A stretch of DNA of 64,000 bases. It comes from an uncultured Butyrivibrio sp. Lineage in GTDB: Bacteria; Bacillota; Clostridia; Lachnospirales; Lachnospiraceae. Within the stretch, counting starts at the first letter, position 1. The number at the start of each line of letters is the position of its first letter. A model generated the notes under the pieces. It saw only the letters and a list, made by a program, of their open reading frames with translations, was not told where the DNA came from and made no database searches. The translations under genes were made by a program, and so were the position numbers. Positions 43,963-53,118 of the stretch are shown here, piece after piece. The stretch is taken from the NCBI GenBank assembly GCA_946623755.1, contig CAMORK010000002.1, positions 1 to 64,000 on the forward strand, written 5' to 3'.

Positions 43963-44997
43963 TTATACCAGTTCAGCGCACTTCTCGCCGCTCTCACATG
44001 AGCCTACTACCCATGCCTTGTCTCCTGAAGCCTCAATAGCCTTCAGAGCAGCCTCTGCGTCTTTCTTATCAACTGCAAGAACCATTCCCAGTCCCATATT
44101 GAAGGTGTTGTACATCATCTTCTCATCAATTCCGCCCTTTTTCTGCATAAGCGGGAAGATAGGCGGAATGTCGTAACTGTCTTTTTTGATCACTGCCTTG
44201 ATCCCATCCGGAAGCATTCTCGGAATATTCTCGTAGAATCCGCCACCGGTAATATGTGAGCAGCCCTTAACTTTGACACCTGAAGTCTTTAGTGACTTCA
44301 TCATCTTTACATATATTCTTGTGGGTGTAAGAAGACACTCGCCAAGAGTCTGGCCAAGTTCATCATAATAAGTCTCAAGATTTTCTTTGGTCACATCAAA
44401 GACCTTACGAACCAGTGAAAATCCGTTGGAGTGAACGCCACTGCTTGCAACTCCTATAAGTACATCGCCGGCCTTAATGCTGCTGCCGTCTATCATATCT
44501 TTTCTGTCAACAACGCCTACGGTAAATCCGGCAACATCGTACTCATCCTCAGGCATAAGGCCGGGATGCTCAGCTGTCTCACCACCGATAAGTGCGCAAT
44601 CGGACTGCTTGCAGCCCTCAGCAACACCCTTTACGATTGCTGCAATCTTCTCAGGAATATTCCTTCCGCAGGCAATATAGTCAAGGAAGAATAATGGCTC
44701 ACCACCGGCGCATGCAACGTCGTTTACGCACATTGCAACCGCATCAATTCCGATAGTGTCGTGCTTATCCAGAAGAAATGCCAGCTTGATCTTAGTGCCG
44801 ACACCGTCTGTTCCCGATAAAAGTACAGGATCCTCCATATTCTTGATCGCAGCCATGGAAAAGGCTCCCGAGAATCCGCCAAGCCCGCCTAAAACCTCGG
44901 GCCTGTTTGTCTGTTTAACATAATCCTTGATAAGTTCAACTGATTTGTAGCCTGCTTCTATATCTACTCCGGCTGATTTGTAATCCAGTGCCATCAT
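43963..44997 (-). CDS. purM: Phosphoribosylformylglycinamidine cyclo-ligase
   Basis: 344 residues. Typical PurM: DYKSAGVDIEAG at the start, LSGTDGVGTKIKLA, IGGETAEHPG and HITGGGFYENIPRML. Closes FGAM to AIR with ATP. GAGGAG precedes the tandem ATG-ATG; either could be used. Confidence 0.97.
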   Translation of the reverse strand: MMALDYKSAGVDIEAGYKSVELIKDYVKQTNRPEVLGGLGGFSGAFSMAAIKNMEDPVLLSGTDGVGTKIKLAFLLDKHDTIGIDAVAMCVNDVACAGGEPLFFLDYIACGRNIPEKIAAIVKGVAEGCKQSDCALIGGETAEHPGLMPEDEYDVAGFTVGVVDRKDMIDGSSIKAGDVLIGVASSGVHSNGFSLVRKVFDVTKENLETYYDELGQTLGECLLTPTRIYVKMMKSLKTSGVKVKGCSHITGGGFYENIPRMLPDGIKAVIKKDSYDIPPIFPLMQKKGGIDEKMMYNTFNMGLGMVLAVDKKDAEAALKAIEASGDKAWVVGSCESGEKCAELV

Positions 44998-45013
44998 TCA
45001 CTCCTCATAATTC

Positions 45014-45517
45014 TTATTTGTAATTCTTGTATCCGACTTCCTGCAGCTTCTTGTCCTTGGCTACAACCGCATCCTTAAGAGATGCTGAATAATCCTTGAG
45101 TTTTCCAAGAAGTTCATCATCAGATGTTGCAAGGATCTTAGCAGCAAGTAATCCCGCATTTGCCCCGCCATTAATTGCGACGGTGGCAACAGGAATGCCT
45201 GAAGGCATCTGTACTATACTGTACAGAGAATCTCTTCCTCCCAGGGAAGTCGTGTGCATTGGTATTCCGATAACGGGCATCGGAAAAATCGCAGCGCACA
45301 TACCGGGCAAATGAGCTGCCATGCCTGCTCCTGCTATTATAACTTTAAAGCCCTTTTTCTCAGCTGACCTTGCGTATTCAAAGAACTCATCAGGCTCTCT
45401 GTGCGCAGAAATTATACGCATCTCATACGAAATCCCCAGCTGATCAAGAACATCTGCTGCCTTACTCATTACGGGCATATCTGAATCACTGCCCATTACA
45501 ATTCCTACTTTTGGCAT
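45014..45517 (-). CDS. purE: N5-carboxyaminoimidazole ribonucleotide mutase / AIR carboxylase
   Basis: 167 residues. GIVMGSDSDMPVM, SAHREPDEFF and GAGMAAHLPGM are PurE active-site signatures. It converts N5-CAIR (or AIR plus CO2) to CAIR. No purK is seen in this window, so the class was not settled. AGGAGG lies before ATG. First gene of the purE-purM-purN-purD operon. Confidence 0.96.
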   Translation of the reverse strand: MPKVGIVMGSDSDMPVMSKAADVLDQLGISYEMRIISAHREPDEFFEYARSAEKKGFKVIIAGAGMAAHLPGMCAAIFPMPVIGIPMHTTSLGGRDSLYSIVQMPSGIPVATVAINGGANAGLLAAKILATSDDELLGKLKDYSASLKDAVVAKDKKLQEVGYKNYK

Positions 45518-45544
45518 TGTATCCTCCTATATTTAGTCACACGT

Positions 45545-45573
45545 ATCATAACATAATACTAAATATTGTGCCA
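45545..45573 (-). promoter_or_regulatory. Promoter of the purE-M-N-D operon
   Basis: On the minus strand, an extended -10 TGTTATGAT (TATGAT at 45545-45550) and a weak -35 TGGCAC (45568-45573) are 17 bases apart. The expected leader is only about 20 bases, so no riboswitch fits. Confidence 0.55.
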
Positions 45574-45620
45574 CTAAAATCTTACAAAAAAATTAACATT
45601 TACGCCTGCAAAAATCCCGG

Positions 45621-45971
45621 TCACATAAAGCCCAAAACCAGCAAAAATACGATAAAAATAATGGATAAAAGGTTTAGTATGATTCCAAGATTAGGAAAAA
45701 GCTTGAAAATATCTCGTTCAAATCTTGACATTATTCCGAGTATAATTCCCGCAACAGAAAAAATGGCCGCAACTAAAGCCGCTGCGGCGTATCTGATCTG
45801 CGCCTGGCCTCCGTCCCTGTAGGTAAAAACGACGGAAACAACCAGTGCCGTAACAGATATACATCCCAAGATTGCGGACATAACGCCTTTCTCGGGATGC
45901 CTGTTATCGGTAAACATATAACGGTCTCTGACCGGTTCGAATTTTTTAATACGAAACTTGAACTTTTTCAT
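45621..45971 (-). CDS. Small membrane protein (DUF6142-like)
   Basis: 116 residues from the Met at 45969-45971, which lies one base after the stop of the 50-residue ORF; the track start at 46043 would overlap that ORF almost fully. A basic N-terminus is followed by RYMFTDNRHPEKGVMSAILG and three or four membrane helices. From memory the pattern resembles the DUF6142 group of Lachnospiraceae; that was not checked. No SD is visible, so translation is probably coupled to the small upstream ORF. Function unknown. Confidence 0.72.
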   Translation of the reverse strand: MKKFKFRIKKFEPVRDRYMFTDNRHPEKGVMSAILGCISVTALVVSVVFTYRDGGQAQIRYAAAALVAAIFSVAGIILGIMSRFERDIFKLFPNLGIILNLLSIIFIVFLLVLGFM

Positions 45972-45972
45972 A

Positions 45973-46125
45973 TCAGAATATAATTTTCTTTCTTGATGCA
46001 AGGAGTTTAGCTCCGCTGATGATAAGAAGAACTCCTGTTGCAACTCCTACAATTATTGAGATGATTCCGAAAGCGATGTTAAGTGCTCCGGATCCTCCCA
46101 AAACCTTATATACATGCTCGTCCAT
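45973..46125 (-). CDS. 50-residue membrane protein missed by the ORF track
   Basis: Starts with ATG at 46125 preceded by CAGGAGGTCATT (strong SD) and ends with TGA at 45973. Sequence pattern: MDEHVYKVLGGSGALNIAFG, then a Gly/Ile/Val-rich helix pair and a basic end ASRKK. It is 14 bases after pyrE and one base before the DUF6142-like gene. It is too short for the track but has all the marks of a real gene. Function unknown. Confidence 0.75.
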   Translation of the reverse strand: MDEHVYKVLGGSGALNIAFGIISIIVGVATGVLLIISGAKLLASRKKIIF

Positions 46126-46139
46126 AATGACCTCCTGTA

Positions 46140-46817
46140 TTATTTAGCGCCGTACTCAGCGTAGTATTCATCAATAGATTTCTTGATCTCTTTTGTCAAA
46201 AGAACTTCTCCGTCTATTGGTCTGTTGTAGAGATATTCAACAACGTCTGACATATTCACGATCGCATGAGCCCCAAAGCCGTATCTCTCCTTGATCTCAT
46301 CAAGAGCGCTCATGTCGGAATCCTGACCCTTTTCCTGTCTGTTAAGCGAAACCATAAGTCCTACGATATCGCAGTCAGCCTGAGCCTGAATGATAGGAAC
46401 AGTCTCTTCGATGGATTTACCGGAAGTTGTAACATCCTCAATGATCAGAACCCTGTCGCCGTCACGAAGCTTGGATCCCAAAAGGATTCCCTTATCTCCA
46501 TGGTCCTTGATCTCTTTTCTGTTAGAGCAGTATCTGATCTCTCTTCCGTAGAGTTCGCTGATGGCAACGCTTGTTACAACAGCCAGCGGAATTCCCTTGT
46601 ATGCAGGTCCGAAAAGCACATCAAACTCAAGACCATAGGTATCATGGATCGCTCTTGCATAGTACTCACCAAGTTTTCGAAGCTGAGAACCTGTTACATA
46701 AGCTCCGGCATTCATGAAAAACGGAGACTTGCGTCCGCTCTTAAGTGTGAACTCCCCAAACTTAAGAACATTGCTGTCCACCATAAACTCAATAAACTCT
46801 TCCTTGTACCTCTCCAT
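46140..46817 (-). CDS. pyrE: Orotate phosphoribosyltransferase
   Basis: 225 residues. PRPP-binding motif RVLIIEDVTTSGKS and GPAYKGIPLA are typical of PyrE. Joins orotate and PRPP to make OMP. GGAGAG lies before ATG; it follows pyrF by 2 bases. Confidence 0.97.
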   Translation of the reverse strand: MERYKEEFIEFMVDSNVLKFGEFTLKSGRKSPFFMNAGAYVTGSQLRKLGEYYARAIHDTYGLEFDVLFGPAYKGIPLAVVTSVAISELYGREIRYCSNRKEIKDHGDKGILLGSKLRDGDRVLIIEDVTTSGKSIEETVPIIQAQADCDIVGLMVSLNRQEKGQDSDMSALDEIKERYGFGAHAIVNMSDVVEYLYNRPIDGEVLLTKEIKKSIDEYYAEYGAK

Positions 46818-46819
46818 AA

Positions 46820-47749
46820 CTATACTCTCCTTTGTAATGCATCTTCAATGTCTTTTTTCATATCAAGAGCAGCTGCTCTTGCAGCTTCTCCGACTCGTCC
46901 GTCTGAAAATTCCTTGTACGCATCACTCTTCCATGCAGCAATTATACCTCTTGAAGAGTTAACGATGGCTCCGAGGCCGTCTTTGTTAAAGAAATGAACC
47001 AGGTCTTTTCCCTTACCACCCTGAGCTCCATAGCCCGGAACAAGTATATAGGCCTTAGGCATTATCTCTCTTAATATCTTACCCATCTCGGGATAGGTTG
47101 CGCCTACAACCGCACCGACATTACTGTATGCACCGTCCATGGAGTCAAGTCCCCATTTGTCAACCTGCTCTCCGACAACCTCATAGAGCGGCTTACCATC
47201 TATAAGTCTGTCCTGGAACTCGCCACTGGAGGGGTTTGAAGTCTTAACAAGCACAAATATGCCCTTGTCAGCGCTGTTACAAACATCTATGAAAGGCTTA
47301 ACGCCGTCTGATCCAAGATAGGGATTTACTGTGGCGAAATCTGCATCGAAGCCGCTGAATGTAGAATCCCCGATTTTAACTCCTCCCAAATGAGCCTGTG
47401 CATATGAAAGAGATGTTGAACCTATATCACCTCTCTTGACATCCGCAATTACCACAAGGCCTTTTTCCTTACAGTAATCAACTGTTTTCTTGTAAGTAAT
47501 AAGTCCCGGTATACCAAGTTCCTCATACATCGCTATCTGAGGCTTAACAGCCGGAACAATGTCACATATACTGTCAACGATCTCCTTGTTATACTGCCAG
47601 AAGGCTTCAGCTGCGCCTTCAAGGTTCTTGCCTTTTTCTTCGAAACATTTGTCCTTGATCCTGTCCGGGATATAATCCAGCTTCGGGTCAAGCCCCACTA
47701 CAATCGGAGCATTAGTCTTTTGAATCTTGTCAATAAGTCTGGAGATCAT
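46820..47749 (-). CDS. pyrF: Orotidine-5'-phosphate decarboxylase (long form)
   Basis: 309 residues from the Met at 47749; the track start at 47818 runs into the receiver gene. VVGLDPKLD and DVKRGDIGSTS with the catalytic Lys are seen. This is the longer type of PyrF found in Clostridia and actinobacteria. It converts OMP to UMP. AAAAGG lies about eight bases before ATG. Confidence 0.95.
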   Translation of the reverse strand: MISRLIDKIQKTNAPIVVGLDPKLDYIPDRIKDKCFEEKGKNLEGAAEAFWQYNKEIVDSICDIVPAVKPQIAMYEELGIPGLITYKKTVDYCKEKGLVVIADVKRGDIGSTSLSYAQAHLGGVKIGDSTFSGFDADFATVNPYLGSDGVKPFIDVCNSADKGIFVLVKTSNPSSGEFQDRLIDGKPLYEVVGEQVDKWGLDSMDGAYSNVGAVVGATYPEMGKILREIMPKAYILVPGYGAQGGKGKDLVHFFNKDGLGAIVNSSRGIIAAWKSDAYKEFSDGRVGEAARAAALDMKKDIEDALQRRV

Positions 47750-47768
47750 GAAATTTACCTTTTCCTTT

Positions 47769-48548
47769 TTAATTATTAGATTTGTTCCTGTTTTCAAGAA
47801 CCGTAAAAAAGTCATCAATTGCGCCGATAAGCTTTTCTTTGGGCATTGATTTCAAAAGATATTTGGCAGGCTTTAGGCTTACGACCTTCATTACGCTTTC
47901 CTTGTCATCCTTGGCTGTAAGGAAAATAACAGGAATATTCCTTAGAGTAGGGGTCTCTCTGATCTCTTTGAGCACATCGGGTCCGCTCATGACGGGCATC
48001 TCATAGTCCAAAAGAATGAGGTCCACCGGATTCTGCATCAAAAAGCTCATAGCTATCTTACCTGAGCTTGCCATATATACGTGATACTTGACCGAGAGCC
48101 ATGTTCTCATCATTCTGAGCATCGCTCCGTCGTCATCTATGATAAGCACTTTTTTCCTGAGGCTTTCGTCCACTGCACTGTAATCAAATACTACGTTAAG
48201 ATCCTGTACAAGGAGTTTGACATCAAGAGGTCTTAGATATGTTTCCTGGATCTTTTCCTTGGGAATTATACACATTGCAAGGTCGAGCTCCTCTTTGTTA
48301 CCGATAAGGTAAAGCATGAATCGCTCTGAATCGATTGCTTCATTGAGATACTTCAGAACACTGATATGGTCCTCAGTAAAATCCCCGAGATACAGAACGT
48401 AAACCTTGGGTCTGTCCGCCATCTCACTGATTGAACTCTTACTGGGGCCTGCAGTCTCTACCTGGAAATCCTCTTTGCGAAGTCCGATCATTATTGCATT
48501 TATCATAAAACTCTTTTGTATTCCGATAAGCAATACTCTTTTGTCCAT
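47769..48548 (-). CDS. Tandem receiver protein without output domain
   Basis: 259 residues. The N-terminal half (about 1-115) has a receiver-like fold without the conserved acidic pocket. The C-terminal half (about 128-255) is a full receiver with VLIIDDDGAM, DLILLDYEMPVMSG (phospho-acceptor Asp), VIFLTAKDD and KPAKYLLK. There is no DNA-binding or enzymatic output. It follows a hybrid kinase with Hpt domain by 28 bases, so it is probably a phosphate sink, a shuttle, or an output by protein contact (inferred). Confidence 0.88.
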   Translation of the reverse strand: MDKRVLLIGIQKSFMINAIMIGLRKEDFQVETAGPSKSSISEMADRPKVYVLYLGDFTEDHISVLKYLNEAIDSERFMLYLIGNKEELDLAMCIIPKEKIQETYLRPLDVKLLVQDLNVVFDYSAVDESLRKKVLIIDDDGAMLRMMRTWLSVKYHVYMASSGKIAMSFLMQNPVDLILLDYEMPVMSGPDVLKEIRETPTLRNIPVIFLTAKDDKESVMKVVSLKPAKYLLKSMPKEKLIGAIDDFFTVLENRNKSNN

Positions 48549-48576
48549 CCGCCAGCGCCTCTCACTTATATTTACT

Positions 48577-51500
48577 CTACAATATATTTAAAAGTCCATC
48601 CCTGTCAACTGCTGCCATAAGTCTTTTTACTTCGTGGTATTTGTTCCTGTATTCCGCAGGAATGCTGTAATCTTCCAGCATTTTCATAATATCATCCGCA
48701 CTGTCGAAGTATGATGCCGATACAAATTCTTTTATCGTAGCGAAGGCATTTTCCAGCTCTTCAGGTGATATTTCGGTTTTTTTGTCTTCATCTTCCTTAA
48801 AGAGCGGTTCAAGTCTTCTGTTATAACTTCTGTACATAGCAAGAAGATCCGGAGTCAACATTCTTATATTATCAACATCTGCGTTGTTTCCGCAACTCTC
48901 AAGAAATTCCGCTTTTTCCGCAAGATCAAGAGCTCCGATTGCCCTTGCCGAGCTCTTTAGGCCATGAACGTAAATGGTATAATTCTTAATATCATTTTCC
49001 ATCTCATAGCGCTCAATAGCACCGGATCTCTCATCGATAGACAGCCAGAAGTCCTTCATTACATCTCTTGCCAGAGCTGCTGATCCGCATCTCTCAATGG
49101 CGGCATTTATGTCCACGCCTGTTATCTTCAAAAGATCCTGAAATGCAATCTTATCCTCTTTGTCCGTTTCGGCACCCGCAGAGATGAACCCCTCATCTGA
49201 AGATCTCATAACCATGTCTTTTGGCAGATAAAGGAGGATCATTTCCTCAAGCTTCTCCGGATCCACCGGTTTTGACATATAATTTGCAAATCCCTCACCC
49301 AGGTACATTTCCCTGGAGCCGGAGATTGCATTGGCTGTAAGCGCCACAACCGGTGTATTCTTATTAGGATTGTCAGGCATCTCTTCCATGGCATGGAAGG
49401 TCTGGATTCCGTCCATTTCAGGCATTCTGTGATCCAAAAAGATTATATCGTATTTATTGTTTTTTACCATCTCAAGTGCATCCATACCACTGATTGCAGT
49501 ATCCACCTGCATTCTGGTCTGTTTTAAGAGGCCCTTGATAACAGTAAGATTAGTTTTCGTATCGTCAACCACAAGTATCCTGGCGTTTTCCGCGTGGAAG
49601 CTCTCCTGATATACCCCCATTGCTTTTTGGACTTCACCGGCCTTCTGAGTGAAATCTCCGACAGGCTCCCAGTCCACAACCCGTTGTTTTATAGCAAAAG
49701 AGAAGACGCTTCCCTCGCCATACTTACTGCTGACATCCAGTTTGGAGCCCATAAGTTCAAGAAGCGAAACCACAATATTTATACCAAGGCCCGATCCCTC
49801 AATAGTCCTGTTCTTTTTGGCATCTATTCTCTCAAAAGCAGACATGAGTTTATCCATGTCTTCTTCCCTGATACCTATTCCGGTATCACGGACACTTATC
49901 TTTAGCATGATATCCTGAACATCATCATATTCAGGATTCTCAGGTTCTACTTCCTCATAGTCAACATCAAGCACAACAGATCCGACCTCTGTATACTTGA
50001 CAGCATTGGTAACAATGTTCAGTATACACTGCTTTATCCTGATCTCATCGCCAAAAAGAATATGCGGGATTTTCTCGTTAACATTGATGGAAAGATCAAG
50101 ATTCTTTTCCCTTGCTCTTACATCAGACATATTAAAGAGGTCGTTGAGCAGCGATCCGAGCTCGTATTCCACCGGAATGATCTCCATCTTGCCGGCTTCT
50201 ATTTTGGAGAAGTCAAGGATATCGTTGATCAGTGCCAGAAGAGTCTTACCTGATCCCTGAATATCTCTGGCATACCCCAGTATTGTATCATCTGTAGACT
50301 CCCTGAGGATCATTTCATCAAAGCCCAGAACAGCATTGATAGGAGTTCTGATCTCATGCGAAATGGCAGACAGGAATCTGGATTTGGCTTCGTTGGCTGA
50401 TTTGGCTATCTGGAGCTGATCTTCAATGTTCTGTCTGGCCTTAACCAGTTCAATGTACTCCACAAGCCTGTACACAGTGAGGTCAACAGCATGATACAGC
50501 CCTTCAATTTCATCTTTGGTCCTGATGTCAAGGTTGTGAACCTCATCAACTGCCGCATTCAGATTATTGTCATTGGAATTGTAAATACTTGACACAGCTT
50601 TGGACAACACCCTGATCGGCCTTGCAATTCTCCACTGGGCATATCTGTTTACGAAAACAGCCATTGGAATGACAATGACAGAAATCAGCATGGCCAGCTG
50701 AATGCTGAATTTATAATCTATCCGTCTCTGTCCTGATACCTGTTCATTAAAATATGTTGTTTCATCCTGGAACACGCCTTCCATCTCACGGCTGACGATC
50801 AGTTCCATCCTGTCTGCGCTTCCAACATCCCTCAGTGAATTCTCCCTCACCGACTGTTCCAGGTTAGAATCGTTTTTTACAATCGGCAAAATGGTATTGG
50901 AAGCAAGCTCTGCTGATATTCCGATTACCAGAGCTTCAAAAATAATGATATTCATAATGATAAGGCTGATCCTGGAAGTTGATTCCACAGTATATCTCTC
51001 ATCTTCGGAGAGCTTGGAAGGATCCACATAGTATTTGCCGTTACCAAATAAAAGTTTAATCTTATCAGGAAGTTTTTTGAATATTAAATAGACAATAAAG
51101 CTGCTTAAAAGACATCCCGGCAGCTCATTTAAAAAAAAGAGCAACTGCTGCTCCGGTGAAATAGCAGCAATTCCTTCATCACTAAGCAGTATAAGAATGA
51201 TACCCCAAAAGTTACCGACCAGTATCTGCAGGAAAACAGATGCCAGAAAGGTTTTATGCTTTTTGGCATAGAACCCTCTTCTGGCAAACAAATCCACGAC
51301 GCACACCACAAGAAGGTACACAAATGTCATATATGAAAAAGAGCTGCTGACATAAGACCTGTGAAGAAACACCAGAAGGACGCATGTCATCCCCGGAATG
51401 TTACCGCCGAGAGCGGTAACAATTACCAGGGGAATATATCTGACTGCATATAAAAGTCCGGCAGTAAAATAGCCTGATCTTTCAACATAGAGTACGTTTT

Positions 51501-51612
51501 CGTTGTACAGTATGATAAAAGCTGCAGTAAGCAGCACCATCAGAGCTGTTATGATTCTCTTTATGATCTGTTTCGGATTTCGGGGTCGTTTGAACATTCC
51601 GGCTATTTCCAT
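48577..51612 (-). CDS. Hybrid histidine kinase with receiver and Hpt
   Basis: 1011 residues from the ATG at 51612 (GAGGG eight bases upstream; 51621 is a GTG alternative). Layout: five or six membrane helices (about 20-190), a further helix pair flanking an extracytoplasmic loop (225-325), a HAMP-like region, HisKA with AISHEIRTPINAV, HATPase_c with DTGIGI and EGSGLGINI, a receiver with LVVDDTKTN and DIIFLDHRMPEMDG, and a C-terminal Hpt with VHGLKSSARAIGA. It follows the [FeFe] hydrogenase gene by 17 bases and precedes the double-receiver gene. The ligand is unknown; the hydrogenase context hints at redox or H2 sensing. Confidence 0.93.
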   Translation of the reverse strand: MEIAGMFKRPRNPKQIIKRIITALMVLLTAAFIILYNENVLYVERSGYFTAGLLYAVRYIPLVIVTALGGNIPGMTCVLLVFLHRSYVSSSFSYMTFVYLLVVCVVDLFARRGFYAKKHKTFLASVFLQILVGNFWGIILILLSDEGIAAISPEQQLLFFLNELPGCLLSSFIVYLIFKKLPDKIKLLFGNGKYYVDPSKLSEDERYTVESTSRISLIIMNIIIFEALVIGISAELASNTILPIVKNDSNLEQSVRENSLRDVGSADRMELIVSREMEGVFQDETTYFNEQVSGQRRIDYKFSIQLAMLISVIVIPMAVFVNRYAQWRIARPIRVLSKAVSSIYNSNDNNLNAAVDEVHNLDIRTKDEIEGLYHAVDLTVYRLVEYIELVKARQNIEDQLQIAKSANEAKSRFLSAISHEIRTPINAVLGFDEMILRESTDDTILGYARDIQGSGKTLLALINDILDFSKIEAGKMEIIPVEYELGSLLNDLFNMSDVRAREKNLDLSINVNEKIPHILFGDEIRIKQCILNIVTNAVKYTEVGSVVLDVDYEEVEPENPEYDDVQDIMLKISVRDTGIGIREEDMDKLMSAFERIDAKKNRTIEGSGLGINIVVSLLELMGSKLDVSSKYGEGSVFSFAIKQRVVDWEPVGDFTQKAGEVQKAMGVYQESFHAENARILVVDDTKTNLTVIKGLLKQTRMQVDTAISGMDALEMVKNNKYDIIFLDHRMPEMDGIQTFHAMEEMPDNPNKNTPVVALTANAISGSREMYLGEGFANYMSKPVDPEKLEEMILLYLPKDMVMRSSDEGFISAGAETDKEDKIAFQDLLKITGVDINAAIERCGSAALARDVMKDFWLSIDERSGAIERYEMENDIKNYTIYVHGLKSSARAIGALDLAEKAEFLESCGNNADVDNIRMLTPDLLAMYRSYNRRLEPLFKEDEDKKTEISPEELENAFATIKEFVSASYFDSADDIMKMLEDYSIPAEYRNKYHEVKRLMAAVDRDGLLNIL

Positions 51613-51629
51613 ATATGGCACCCTCAGTA

Positions 51630-53102
51630 TTACATATGACCGTCTCTATGCATCGAAAACTTATCCATAGGATAATTCTTGAGATTTTCCAAAACTTTTC
51701 TGTCATCCGCTTTTGCAAGAAGAGCTTCTCTCGGCTTATTGATATCGCTGATATTCTTGTGCCTTGAAGGTCCTCCTACACAGCCTCCGGGACAAACCAT
51801 ACCTTCGATGAAGTCCTCTGGAAGCTTGCCAACCTTAAGAAGCGTGAGAGCTTTTTTACACTCTGCTCCGCCGGCTGCTCTGTGGAGCTTGATACCCTCG
51901 GTATCTTCTCCTCTCTCATGCATACATTCGATAACAGCATTTGCAACTCCGCCACTGGCTGCGAATCTCTTTCCCCAGATTGAAGACTCCTGATAATCCT
52001 CAGGAACAGGCTCAAATTTGGCATCCCTGGATCTCATAAGAGCCCGGAGTTCTCCATAGGTTACAACATAATCCGCATTGTCCGGAACTGATTTATCCTG
52101 AGCCTCAGATTTCTTGGCGATACATGGTCCGATAAATACCGTCACACATCCGGGTCTTGTTGCCTTCAGATATCTGGAAATAGCACACATCGGAGAAACA
52201 GTGGATGACATGTTCTCCTTGTACTGCTCAGGGAAATGCTTCTTTAACATATTGATGAATGCAGGACAGCATGAAGTTGTCATCTTTCTGCCTTCTTTGT
52301 ATGCCTCAGACCACTCTGCAGACTCATAGGCAGCTGTCATGTCACCGCCAAGTCCTACTTCTACCATATCTGCAAAACCAATCTTTTTAAGCCCTTCCCT
52401 GATGGAACCCATGGTGATCTCCTCACCGAACTGTCCCTCAGTCGCAGGTGCACACATTGCGATAACTTCTTTACCAGCCTTGATCTCTTTAATGATATCT
52501 ACCAGGAAGGTCTTGCTTCCGATAGCTGCGAAAGGACAGCTGTGGATACAATGGCCGCACTGTATGCACTTATCCTCGTCAATCTTGCAATATCCGTACT
52601 CATCGTAGGTAATTGCGCCTACAGGGCAAGCCTTCTTGCAAGGTCTCTCAAGGTGAACGATAGCGTTATAAGGACACGCATTGGCACACATTCCGCACTC
52701 CTTGCACTTGGCAGGATCGATGTGCATATGTGTATCACCCGGTGTGATAGCTCCGAATTTACAGGAACTAAGACATGCCTTACCCATACAGAATCTGCAG
52801 TTATCTGTTACCGAATATGCGGCAATAGGACACTCGTCACAGGCCGGATCGATAACCTGAACAATATTCTCGGATTCAGGATTGTAGCTGGGAGCCTTGG
52901 CATTTGCCAGATTGATCCTCTGCCTTACGATCTCCCTCTCCTTATATACGCAGCAACGATACTCGGGCTTGGGTCCCGGTATCATCTTGAGCACAAGCTG
53001 CTCAATGTGCTCCTGGTCATTTTCACCATTCCACTCCAGTCTGCACACTTCCTCCATGATCTTGTGCTTGAAGCTGTTCATACTCGCATCATTTGTTACC
53101 AT
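51630..53102 (-). CDS. Monomeric [FeFe] hydrogenase, group B-type
   Basis: 490 residues. An N-terminal part has several 4Fe-4S sites (CDECPIAAYS, CRFCMGKACLSSC, CKECGMCANACP, CIQCGHCIHSCP). The H-cluster domain shows modified motifs: TSCCPAF, IGPCIAKKSEA and GMVCPGGCVGGPS, in place of TSCCPxW, MPCxxKxxE and the group A ExMACxxGCxxGGG. This pattern fits the poorly studied group B hydrogenases. All H-cluster Cys are present. There is no N-terminal 2Fe-2S domain and no PAS sensor. Maturation genes hydEFG are not in this window. GGAGA lies before ATG. It is grouped with a NitT/TauT importer and a hybrid kinase. Confidence 0.88.
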   Translation of the reverse strand: MVTNDASMNSFKHKIMEEVCRLEWNGENDQEHIEQLVLKMIPGPKPEYRCCVYKEREIVRQRINLANAKAPSYNPESENIVQVIDPACDECPIAAYSVTDNCRFCMGKACLSSCKFGAITPGDTHMHIDPAKCKECGMCANACPYNAIVHLERPCKKACPVGAITYDEYGYCKIDEDKCIQCGHCIHSCPFAAIGSKTFLVDIIKEIKAGKEVIAMCAPATEGQFGEEITMGSIREGLKKIGFADMVEVGLGGDMTAAYESAEWSEAYKEGRKMTTSCCPAFINMLKKHFPEQYKENMSSTVSPMCAISRYLKATRPGCVTVFIGPCIAKKSEAQDKSVPDNADYVVTYGELRALMRSRDAKFEPVPEDYQESSIWGKRFAASGGVANAVIECMHERGEDTEGIKLHRAAGGAECKKALTLLKVGKLPEDFIEGMVCPGGCVGGPSRHKNISDINKPREALLAKADDRKVLENLKNYPMDKFSMHRDGHM

Positions 53103-53118
53103 AAAAAATCTCCTTTTT

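Noticed and set aside
45518-45620. Purine riboswitch upstream of purE
   Set aside because: The promoter found leaves a leader of only about 20 bases; no room for the aptamer.
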